Source of the DNA: Tritrichomonas musculus
Taxonomy: Eukaryota > Parabasalia > Tritrichomonadida > Tritrichomonadidae
Length of the DNA stretch: 64,000 nt
Reading direction: 5' to 3'
Assembly: GCA_039105265.1 (NCBI GenBank)
Contig: JAPFFF010000069.1
Coordinates: 372,001 to 436,000 of the forward strand
This document shows, piece after piece, positions 10,813-20,400 of this stretch. Position 1 is the stretch's first letter. Each line of letters starts with the position of its first letter. The notes beneath the pieces were generated by a model that saw nothing but the letters and a program-made list of their open reading frames with translations, searched no databases and was not told the DNA's origin. Position numbers and translations under genes: made by a program.

Positions 10813-11441
10813 TTATTCGTCAATGAATGGAATTAAGTCAAATAACATAGGCTTATTTTGAACATTATAGTTGAAATTAAGAGTAGAAACATTGACATAA
10901 ATGATATTTTCAATTTGTTTACAGCCGTATGCTTCATGAATGTGACCAAATATACATAACAAAGGCTCAACTTGAGCGATTTTTTCGGCAAGAAATGGAC
11001 ATCCAGTATGCTCATCAGAAGTCCATGAACAAGAACAATATCTGTATTTTCAGGTATTTTATTCCATCGAGATGCTGTTATACCTCCTTTTTCTCTCTCA
11101 TGATCAAGAAATGTTGGAAAAGCCCAATTATAAAAGAATGGACTATAAGGCGTTCCATAAATATTTAATCCTTCAATTGCTATTGATGATTCTTCTAAAT
11201 AAATTAAATCATTGTCTTCAGTTATTTGCTTTTTAATGAAATTTACTGCATTATCATTGTATAATTTAAATTCTTCAGGCATCACTTTTTCACGAGTTTG
11301 TTTCTGGTATTCATTAACAAGATTTAAATAGTCTTTTTCCTCACGCTTTAAATAATGGCCAATAATGTCTCTTCGATTTTCAATATCAAATGTTACTTCA
11401 TGATTACCAGCAATTAAAACTTTGTATTTGTAGCAAGTCAT
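10813..11441 (-). pseudogene. calcineurin-like metallophosphoesterase, broken
   Basis: The first frame (ATG at 11441) begins KVLIAGNHE, the metal-binding GNHE/D motif, and continues through IYGTPYSPFFYNWAF and VLVHG, typical of MPPED/239FB-like phosphoesterases. At about 11015-11025 the match leaves this frame; the adjacent frame supplies SDEHTGCPFLAEKI and the FGHIHEAYG metal-binding motif, ending at a TAA at 10813-10815. The ORF also starts at the GNHE block, so the usual first 50-60 residues with the DxH and GD motifs are missing. It is thus 5'-truncated and frame-shifted once, a pseudogene. A single sequencing indel could explain the slip but not the lost N-terminus. Confidence 0.75.
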
Positions 11442-11572
11442 ATATAAAAGTCAAAGGATTAAATAGTGATGGATACATTTATTAAAAAAACAAACAAACG
11501 AATGCATCAAATGATAAAACGCTTCTTATTCATGGATATATCTTCAATTTACTGAAATATTTTCAAAATATT

Positions 11573-12796
11573 TCAAGCAACTAATGGAAGCAAGTGAAGT
11601 TGCGTACTCCGCAATAAAACACCTGCTCGATTTGGCGGAAGCTTAAATGGTTTTAATCTTAATTGCTGCCTTTCTCTAACTTGGTTATTAATTTCTTGAG
11701 GCCTTGGTGATCTTTTAGGCGATCTATGAGCTTTCTTAAGGGAACGCCTCGGCTTGACAATTTTTACACGTTTTTGAATTGCTTCTATTTCTTTTAATGG
11801 TACAATTGGTTGTTTGCTTTGTATCTCTTCGAATGGAAGTATTGGCTTTTGAGGATCAAAGGAAGTATGAAATTGATCTATGAACTTGGCATAATCACGA
11901 AAATATGATTTATCAACACCATCTGTAATAAATCCAGGATTACTTCTTAATTCACTTACAATCGACTTAAAGCTTGGCCGATCAAGGGGATTATCTGACC
12001 AACATCTTTCTATAAGGTTACGATAAGCATCAGGGATTGGATTCTTGAATTCTGGACGATATCGGCTCACTATTATTTCATTAAAAATTTTATCTTCAGT
12101 AAATCCTTGAAAAGGAATTTCGTTTGTCATAATTTCGTATACTATAAGACCAAACGAATAAACATCGCTTGCAGGAGAATATGCGTTCTTTGTCCAAATT
12201 TCAGGAGCAGCATATATTGGGGTTCCTAATGCTTTATTATTAGGCTGATATACAGTTCCATCCTGCTTTTGATGTGATATTAATGCTAATCCAAAATCAG
12301 CAATTTGTGGAAATAAGTTGCCATCTTCAAGTATGTTTTGAGGTTTCAGATCACGATGAATGATATCTCGTGAATGCAAATATGAAATACCAGATGCAAT
12401 TCCATATATATTGATCAGTTTTCTTGTGTCGTCCCACTGCCTTGTTGAACCATTCTGCTTACTTAAATTAATTATATCCCGCAATGTTCCATTAGGCAAA
12501 TATTCTGTAACAATTACTGGCTTAGATTCTTCTTCAAAGTCTGTTTTGCTATAACCAATGAATTTTAGAATGGCTGCATGATGCAATTGGGAAAGAATGT
12601 TAACTTCACGAGTAAGATTCATCTTTAATTCTTTGATTTCTTTTGTATTTTTGTCTAATCTCCTTCGACATATTTTGGCGGCATAAATTTGCTCTGTTCT
12701 TTTGTCTTTAATTTTGTACACTTCACTAAACCCACCTTTTCCTATAGGATCTTGCTTCTCAAAGTTCTCTAGATTAAAGGCTTCCTTATGAGACAT
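11573..12796 (-). CDS. TKL-like serine/threonine protein kinase
   Basis: A complete kinase domain fills about residues 12-290: Gly loop GKGGFSEV (19-26), the ATP-anchoring Lys 41 (AAKI), helix-C Glu 64, HRDLKPQN (147-154), DFG (167-169), APE (197-199), and a C-lobe ERCWSDNPLDRPSF block typical of the TKL and TKL-like kinases abundant in trichomonads. All catalytic residues are present, so it should be active. The C-terminal 100 residues are strongly basic (KPRRSLKKAHRSPKRSPRP) and lack a recognisable domain; they may bind acidic lipid or nucleic acid, or act as a localisation signal. The start is ATG at 12794-12796. Neighbouring genes suggest no operon-like link. Confidence 0.9.
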   Translation of the reverse strand: MSHKEAFNLENFEKQDPIGKGGFSEVYKIKDKRTEQIYAAKICRRRLDKNTKEIKELKMNLTREVNILSQLHHAAILKFIGYSKTDFEEESKPVIVTEYLPNGTLRDIINLSKQNGSTRQWDDTRKLINIYGIASGISYLHSRDIIHRDLKPQNILEDGNLFPQIADFGLALISHQKQDGTVYQPNNKALGTPIYAAPEIWTKNAYSPASDVYSFGLIVYEIMTNEIPFQGFTEDKIFNEIIVSRYRPEFKNPIPDAYRNLIERCWSDNPLDRPSFKSIVSELRSNPGFITDGVDKSYFRDYAKFIDQFHTSFDPQKPILPFEEIQSKQPIVPLKEIEAIQKRVKIVKPRRSLKKAHRSPKRSPRPQEINNQVRERQQLRLKPFKLPPNRAGVLLRSTQLHLLPLVA

Positions 12797-13097
12797 AATT
12801 GGAAAAATTGAACTAAAATTTACTAAAACTTTAAGAAAGCCCCTCTTAAATAAACGTATATTTTTAATTTCATATTCAGAAAAAAAAAAAAATAAACGTA
12901 TTGATTTGAGTCATTCAAATAAACGTATAACGTGCTTTTTGTGAATCTTCAAAAAATGATAACGTGCTTTTTTTTTTTTATCTATATTTTTGCCATTATT
13001 TAACGGAATCTTTTTATCATAATATAATTACTTTATCTAAGTTAAAACGCTTTAAAAAATTAAAAATTAAATCAAATCAAAAAAGAAATAACTATGT
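12797..13097. other. short AT-rich spacer
   Basis: Holds the presumed kinase promoter on its left side and the 3' flank of the Q/N/P-rich gene on its right. A partly repeated segment (AATAAACGTAT at three places, then AACGTGCTTTTT twice) suggests small local duplications. Confidence 0.5.
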
Positions 13098-14411
13098 TTA
13101 ACACGGCATCGCTTCCATTTTCCTTTTCTTTTTTGGATTAGCAGGTTCCTCACTAAACAAAACATCGCTCGAATCATTATTCGTATTTTGCTGTTGAGGA
13201 GGATTTTGTGGTAACTTTTGACGCTTATTTTGAGCCTGTGGTGGCGAAGAATTTTCAGGTACTATACCAAGTTGAGGATATTTAGGCTTCTCTATTGGCC
13301 TATACGAAGGTTGTGCATTTGAATTTCGATTAGGCTGCAAATTAAGATTCCGATTAGGCTGCTGTACAGAAAAATTACGATATGAAGGCTCATCTGAAGT
13401 TGGATGATTTAGTGTGATGTCATCTAACGGTGGAGGCATGAAAGGAGGCAACTGTGGCGGTTGGGATATCTGAAACAAGGGCTTACTGGAATCAGGACTA
13501 TTGAGATTCTGCTGCAATGGTGTTTGCTGTACTTGCGGGATAGCCGCATATGGCGAAAGATTTGCTTGCTGAGCAGGATTTATTAAATATGGTAGAGTAT
13601 TTTGCTGTGGAAATCCATTGAGCATGTATGATGGAATGGTTGTTTGCTTTGTTTCTTGACTGGATACAGGCTGAGCGATATTTTGTACTTGTGCTGGAAT
13701 TGCTTGTGTTGACATACTTGGAGAAAGTTGTTGATTAATCAGCGAATTATCTTGTGATTTCGCCGCAACATTCATACTTGAGCCAATATCTTGTGGAATA
13801 ACTTCCGATTCTTGATACACATTTTCATTATATTGATTGTCGTTTGTTAGAACATATTTTTCGCCATTTTGCATAATAAGAGATCCATTTTGGTACATCA
13901 TATCATCTGTAGGGAAAAGAGTATCAATGGGTAATATTGGACGATGAAGAAACCCTGGCATTGCATCAATGTGATCATCATAAGAAGGAGGCTGTGGTGG
14001 TAAGAAGTCATCAAAATCTTTGAAAAATGGCTCTTCAATTTGGTACATTTTGCTTTTTACTATTTTTTGGTTAGGCATAGATATTTGGACGCGATTAGGT
14101 GAATTTGTTGAATTCAATGCACTTGATGAAGAATTTGTTGGTGTTATAACTGATTGGAAAGCAGATAAAATAAGATTTTGTTCTTCATCAGTAATATCAT
14201 TAGCTTCGTTTTGTTGGATATTTTCAAATATCAAATCGTCATCGTCAATGATTAAATTTTGATCAAAAATCTTAATAAATTCTGGCGAAGAGTTTTGGAT
14301 TGATGAGTTATTCATGAGACTGTTCAGATCATACTTATTATGCATCATTTCTGTAGCGTTTGGTAGACCTTCTATTGGCTGTTCTAGAGGAATGTAAACT
14401 TTTTGATCCAT
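13098..14411 (-). CDS. Q/N/P-rich low-complexity protein with nuclear signal
   Basis: The 437-residue protein is dominated by Gln, Asn, Pro and Ser and has no folded domain I recognise. The first 170 residues are more acidic. The middle contains repeated QPNRNLN-like units (about 350-370). The C-terminus holds basic clusters QKRQKLP and NPKKKRKME, the latter a textbook SV40-type nuclear localisation signal. A nuclear protein, for example a transcriptional cofactor with a prion-like activation region, is plausible but is inference from composition. The start is ATG at 14409-14411, just downstream of an AT-rich leader. It is divergent from the BspA pseudogene to the right. Confidence 0.65.
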   Translation of the reverse strand: MDQKVYIPLEQPIEGLPNATEMMHNKYDLNSLMNNSSIQNSSPEFIKIFDQNLIIDDDDLIFENIQQNEANDITDEEQNLILSAFQSVITPTNSSSSALNSTNSPNRVQISMPNQKIVKSKMYQIEEPFFKDFDDFLPPQPPSYDDHIDAMPGFLHRPILPIDTLFPTDDMMYQNGSLIMQNGEKYVLTNDNQYNENVYQESEVIPQDIGSSMNVAAKSQDNSLINQQLSPSMSTQAIPAQVQNIAQPVSSQETKQTTIPSYMLNGFPQQNTLPYLINPAQQANLSPYAAIPQVQQTPLQQNLNSPDSSKPLFQISQPPQLPPFMPPPLDDITLNHPTSDEPSYRNFSVQQPNRNLNLQPNRNSNAQPSYRPIEKPKYPQLGIVPENSSPPQAQNKRQKLPQNPPQQQNTNNDSSDVLFSEEPANPKKKRKMEAMPC

Positions 14412-14566
14412 TTAAATAAAGTTTTATTTATGAATCGATTTTTTAAAATTTTAGTAATTCAGTTGATATTTGTTCAAATAAATCCATTCATTAAATTTAG
14501 CAAGAAATATAAGTTCAAATAAACACTGAAGATATAACCGCAAAAGTTATTAAATCACCTAATGTC

Positions 14567-15718
14567 ATGGGAACAATAATGATTCCACGATATGCGATAA
14601 TCAAAAGAAAAAAAATACAAGATCATAGGACAATATGCATATTTGACTCTCTTGTAATTCTGGAAGACTCAAAAATTGAAGAATTTGAAGGATCAACATT
14701 TTTTGGCACATCATTCAAGAAACTGCAAATTCCTCCAAAACTTAAATCATTTTCTAATTGGTGGTATTGTGTCAAAGGATTAGTTGACATCAAAATTTCA
14801 CCAAAAAACAAACTTTTCTCGTACCTAGATAACAAACATCTGCTTGGAAAGAGCAATGAAGACAATAATATATTTGATAATCTACTTTATGCACGATATG
14901 ATTTAGAAAAAGCAATAATTCCTTCTCAGATTGAATTTCTTGGCACATATGCATTTAATGGTCATCCAAATTTGACATCAGTAACTTTTCCAAAAGATTC
15001 AAAACTTAAAAGGATCGGAACGAGCCCATTTTATCAATCTACAATTTCAAAATTAGTTTTACCGAAAACTCTTGAATTCATAAGTAAAAATGCTTTTGAT
15101 CAAACACCGAACCTTTTTGAAATCAAAATTTCTAAAAACAATCCTTTTTTTTTTTTTTTTTTTTCAGTGATTAATAATACTTTAACTGTGAAAAAAAGTG
15201 ACCAATCATGCAAAGACTTCGATTCCTTAATTTTTTTCGCCGTAATTCCGAAAAAGTACAAATTCCATCCTACATTAAAAAGATCAATAGCTATGCATTT
15301 GATCGTTGTGACCAACTGAAATATCTCACATTTGAGGCAGAATCTTCTCTTGAAACCATCGATAAAAATGCAATATCATATAATCATAATCTTAAATCTA
15401 TTGTCTTTCATCCCTCACTAAAGTTTATATGTGAGACTAGTATTTACTGCAATTATAAGCTGAAACTTGTTGAATTCCTTGGCCAGCATGCAAAAATTAC
15501 TGGATTCTGCTTCAATTGAAAAACTCGTTTTGTCATCTCCAAACGCCAAAAAACTCGAATTTGAGGAAGATTCAATAAGTCTTCTCAAACAAGGAGCAAC
15601 AGTTATAATCAGGCGAGGAGCCGAACTCATTGGTGATGAATTTACAAGATTTCAATCCAAAATAGAATTCATTGATAAAACAAAGACTCCAACTAAAACG
15701 ACTCCAGAAACCAACTAA
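14567..15718 (+). pseudogene. BspA-type leucine-rich repeat protein, frame-broken
   Basis: From the ATG at 14567, degenerate BspA/TpLRR repeats of about 23 residues appear (AIIPSQIEFLGTYAFNGHPN, LVLPKTLEFISKNAFDQ). The frame is lost around a run of about 20 T (15146-15165). The repeats resume in another frame (IPSYIKKINSYAFDRCDQLK, from about 15208) and switch back near 15470-15510 (KLVLSSPNAKKLEFEEDS), ending at 15718 with a K/T/P tail. At least two frame changes make it a pseudogene. Intact relatives are typically surface or secreted proteins in trichomonads; no signal peptide or membrane segment is seen here. The poly-T run is the likely weak point. Confidence 0.75.
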
Positions 15719-15797
15719 AACAATTCATGAGAAAACAACTAAAACAACTATTATAGAAGATGATGAGAAGAATAAATCAAATTAAACTAAAGAAAAA

Positions 15798-16650
15798 ATG
15801 GAAAGTGATGAACATCTTGAGAGATACATGCGTCGTATTCGTTTCCTCGAGTCTCGTCTTGCCAGGTACGATGATGTCACTCCATTCGATTCGAATGCGA
15901 TGGCTGATGAAGATGAGAACGACTACGGAACGATAGACGACGAGTACAAAGAATACCGCGAAAAGAAGAAAGAGAGCATTTTCATTGACGAAGAAGAAGA
16001 GTCGCACCAGCGAGTTGTCTGCCAGATTGGCGAAGGAGCAACTTCCATTGCGTACAAAGCAATCGATGAGCGAACAAATGAAGAAATGTGCGAGAAAGTT
16101 CTGAAAGTCGAGGAAGGCAAGACCTACAAAACGCCTACAAAGAATTTGAAGTTCTTCAGCAATTGTTGCATCCAAGCATCTGCAAGTGCATAAAAACGAC
16201 GACGACGAAATTAAAATAAAAAATTGTCATCGTAAATCAGAGCAGACAACGATAGCAATCTAAACAACACATTGAAGACTAAACTCGCTGTTGAAGTTGC
16301 ATTTGGCATGCTCCACATCCACGAGAACGGAATGATTCACAGAGACTTGAAGTTTGAGAACGTTATGCTGATCGACTTTGGACTCGCTCACGTCGATGCA
16401 ATGAAGGACACAATGCCAAAAGGCGTCGGAGCGTTTGCTTACATGTCGCCTGAGATGGCAAATGAAGATGACTACAATAATAAAACGGACGTTTATTCTT
16501 TCCTTCTGCTCGTCCTCTTCACTCGGCGCTTCCAAAAGCTGAGCATGAAAGAGAAGCCGGCCTTCAGAGTCGATTTCGCAGCTCAACATTGATCTGATAA
16601 AGAAGTGCATGTCTTTCGAGGCGGTTAAAAGTTGGTCATTTAAAAATGGC
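15798..16650 (+). pseudogene. protein kinase pseudogene
   Basis: A kinase N-lobe starts at the ATG at 15798: acidic leader, Gly loop GEGATSIAYKA, then the K-containing strand CEKVLKVEE. Around 16125 the match shifts frame (EVLQQLLHPSICKCIK). The C-lobe reappears from 16272 with HIHENGMIHRDLKFENVML and DFGLAHV. The 8-10 residues that normally separate the catalytic loop from DFG are deleted. After KTDVYSF another shift leads to LNIDLIKKCMSFEA before homology fades near 16650. At least three frame changes plus deletions make it non-functional. Codon use is GC-richer than in the neighbouring kinases, resembling the CH-domain gene. It lies 80 bp downstream of the BspA pseudogene. Confidence 0.75.
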
Positions 16651-17405
16651 CGACCAAATTGACTCTGAAATCGTGGTACGTCGTTATAGGAAATTAAACC
16701 GTTTACAATCATTAAAGAAAAAAAATATTAAATCACAAAACAGAAAGAAGCATAAATTTATGCTAAAAGTAACACCAGTTTAATATTAATTATCCATTTA
16801 TTAATTAATAATTTTTTTTTTAAGTTAACATGTTTAATATTCATTATGCTTTTTTAATATTATATCGTTTTTAGAATCATTTAGTTTAATATATAGATTT
16901 TACATATAGATATTTAATAAATCATACTATTGAAATATTTCAATGTTTTTTTTTAATCCTATCGAAAATTGAGATAAATAAAAAATATAAAAAAAAATTA
17001 AGAGAATAAAAAATAAATTTAATGTACTTTTATTTTTAAATTTTTTGATAAAATAAATATTTATGAATGTTTAAATAAATTATATATTATAACTAAAAAC
17101 AAAAATTAATTTAACAAAGATCATTTTAATATTAAAAATTAAGATAAATAAAAAAATAAATCTGACTAGTCAATTTTCATAAAAATTATTGAGAGAGATA
17201 AAATGAATAACAACACAAAATATCGAATAAAAAGGATAACAAATTGAAATGATTGAAAATGAAAATTTCAAAAAATTGAAATATATACATAGAAATAATT
17301 AAAAGAGCATAGAAAATTAAACAAAATAATTCAAAAGAATAAAATAAATAAAAAGAATAAATATAATCATATCATTTTTTTATTAAAACAAATAACCAAA
17401 TAGAA
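16651..17405. other. AT-rich spacer with the CH-protein promoter
   Basis: About 750 bp of very AT-rich DNA with no ORF of interest. Its right end carries the candidate initiator of the CH-domain gene. Confidence 0.55.
17371..17382 (+). promoter_or_regulatory. candidate parabasalid initiator (Inr)
   Basis: ATCATTTTTTTATT lies about 32 bp before the CH-gene ATG. In Trichomonas the Inr has a TCA core with A as the +1 base, followed by Y and W, close to the start codon; this fits. The same TCATTTTTATT core precedes both caspase-like genes and the 519-residue genes. In DNA this AT-rich a chance match is possible. Confidence 0.4.
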
Positions 17406-20400
17406 ATGAGTCTTACTAAAGTTAATAACGATTGGGTTCCTCTCCAAAAGAAAGTTTTCACCCGATGGGTCAATGCTCACCTTAACAATGCAGCCCCAGA
17501 AGTTGGAGACATTACAAAGGACTTGTCAAACGGTGTTGCTCTTGTCGAACTTGCAAAGGTTCTCACCAAGAAAGACACCCCGAGACCATGGAAGAAAGAA
17601 CCAAAGCGAAATGTTGATCAAGTTATGAATTGCGATCTTTCCGTTGATATGTTTACGAAAGACGGCGTCAAACTCATCGGCATCTCCGGAAAAGACGTCA
17701 ACGACAACAACGAGAAACTCATTCTTGGATACGTCTGGTCACTGATTTTACATTATTCAATTGGCAACGCCGTTACAGACGACAAGGACAACAGCAGCAC
17801 AGCCAAGAAGCCCGCCAAGAACGCGCTCCTCGAGTGGGCGATCGGGCGCACGTCAAACTATCCAAACATCACCAAATTCCAGCCATACGGACTGTCAATG
17901 TGCGCACTGCTGGATTCCTACGTCCCAGACAGAATCAACTACTACAAGCTCAATCCACAGGACGCACACCGCAACGCACAACTCGCTGCTGATGTCATGA
18001 AAGAGCTCGGAATCACAGTTTTTGTTTATCCGGACGATCTTGCAGCGAACAACGGAAACGTTGACGAGAAGACACTCCTCACGCAGCTCGCAGCTGCCAA
18101 GGTTGTTCTCGACAACTTAAAGGCGGCACCGGCACCGGCGGCCAAAGAGACAAAGACAGTCGTCGAAGACAACCATGCAAAAGAAGAAGCTGAAAGAATT
18201 GCAAAGGAGAAAGCTGAAGCAGAAAGACTTGAACGTGAAAAGGCAGAAGCTGAGAGACTCGCAAAGGAGAAAGCTGAAGCTGACAGACTTGCCAAACAAA
18301 AAGCTGAACAAGACAGAATTGCCAAGCAAAAAGCTGAACAAGACAGAATTGCCAAGCAAAAAGCTGATTCAGAACAACTTGCCAAGCAAAAGGCAGAGGC
18401 AGAGAGACTTGCCAAGCAAAAAGCTGAGCAAGACAGAATTGCGCGTGAAAAGGCAGAAGCTGACAGAATTGCGAAGCAGAAGGCAGAACAGCAACGCATA
18501 ATTCACCAGCAAGAAGAGACGCAGAGAATCCAGCGCCAAAAGATCGAACAAGAAAGAATTCAGCGTGAACGCGCAGAGCAAGAAAGAATTGCCAAGGAGC
18601 GAGCGGAAGCACAAGCAAGAGAAGAGAAAGAACGAATTGCTCGTCAAAAGGCCGAACAAGAGCGTCAGGCAATTGAACGCGCAGAGCAACAACGCTTAGC
18701 ACGCCAAAAAGAAGAAGCCCAGCGTCTCGCCAAGGAAAAGGCCGCTGCTGACGCAAAAGCCGAGGAAAGAAGAGTTCTTCAGCGCAGACTTGAACAAGAA
18801 AAACTCGCTCGCGAAAAGGCCGATCAAGAACGCCTCGCCAAAGAAAAAGTTGAAGCAGAAAGACTTGCAGAAGCGGAAAGAGTCGCCAAGCAAAAGGCAG
18901 AGCAGGAAGCACGCGAAAAGGCAGACCAGCTTGAACGCGAGAAAGACCAAGCCGAGAGAATTGCTCGCGAGAAGTCAGACATTGAATCACGCTACCAACG
19001 CGAAGTTGCATCACGAGAACATCTCGAAAGCGAAATCCAGCGCTTAAAGCAACAGTTGGATGAGACACAGCACAACGCTGAAAAGGACCATGACAGCCTT
19101 GTTACTGAGAATGATCGCCTCAAGCGCTCCTTGCTTGAAGCACAGGAAAACGCCAGAAATGATCACGAAAATCTTTCACAGACAATCGAGCGTCTGACAA
19201 GAGACGCCAAATTCGAGCACGACAATCTCGCCTCTGAAGTTGAACGTTTGAAGAAAGACTTACACGACTCGGAAGCACGCGCAAACGACTTGTACAACAG
19301 GATGCAACAAGAAGAACAAAACGCGAGAGCTGATCACGACAAGCTCTCGCAAACAATCGACCAAATGAAATTTGACGCACAGAAAGATCACGACAACTTG
19401 TCATCTGAAATCGAACGCTTAAAGCGCGAATTGGCAGACACAGTCTCACAGAAGAATGACCTCTCTGCCCAACTTGCCGATGCATTGAAGCAAGCACAGC
19501 AAGAACGCGACAGCCTCAACGCTGAAATCGATCGTGCCAGGAAAGAATCGCAGTCACAAGCTGACCACCTCAATGGCGAAATCGAGCACCTCAAGAAACA
19601 GTTGTCTGATTCTGAATCCCGCTGCAACGAATTGAGAAGCACAATCATAGCAACACAGCAGCAAGCCAAAGCAGACCACGACGGACTTTGCGCACAAATC
19701 GAGAAACTCAAGAAGGATGCCGCAGATGATCACGCAAACATGCTCAAAGAAAACGACGGACTTAAGAAGCAAGTTGCCGATGCAGTTGCACAAAAGAACG
19801 CCGTTTCTGCTGCATTGGCAGACACACAAAAGAAGGCCCAAGCAGACCACGACAAACTCACAGCCACAATTGAGCAATTGAAGAAGGATGCAGCTGCAGA
19901 TCACGCCAAACTTTCAGCTGAAATCGAGAAAATCAAGAAAGACGCAGCTGCAGATCACGCAAACTTAACAAACGAAATTGCTCACATGAAGAAAGAATTG
20001 GCTGACTCAGAAGCTCGCTGCAACGAACTAAGAAAGACAATCGCAGACAACCAAAACCTCGCCAAAGCAGATCACGACAAACTTTGCCAACAAATCGAAG
20101 CACTCAAGAAACAGTTGGCAGACGCTGCTGCACAAAAGAATGCAGTCTCAGCCACACTGGCTGACACACAAAAGAAGGCCCAAGATGACCACAACAAACT
20201 CACAGCAACAATCGAGCAATTGAAGAAGGATGCGGCAGCTGAAAAAGCCAAACTTTCAGGAGAAATCGAGAAGCTCAAGAAGGATGCAGCTGCAGATCAT
20301 GCAGCTTTAACAGTTGAAATTGCACGCATCAACAAGGAAGCCCAGGCAGACCACGCCAACCTTTGCGGCGAAATCGATCATGCAAAGAAGGCCGTTGCTG

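Noticed and set aside
15777-16712. Antisense ORFs over the kinase pseudogene (132 and 150 codons)
   Set aside because: Kinase motifs are on the plus strand; the antisense frames lack any motif and one starts far from an ATG context.
18079-19068. Long antisense ORF (329 codons) over the CH/coiled-coil gene
   Set aside because: It is the mirror of a repetitive, GC-rich coding region; it is rich in L, F, S and Q from reversed Lys/Glu codons and has no family features. The same holds for other antisense ORFs at 18026-22271 and in the array.
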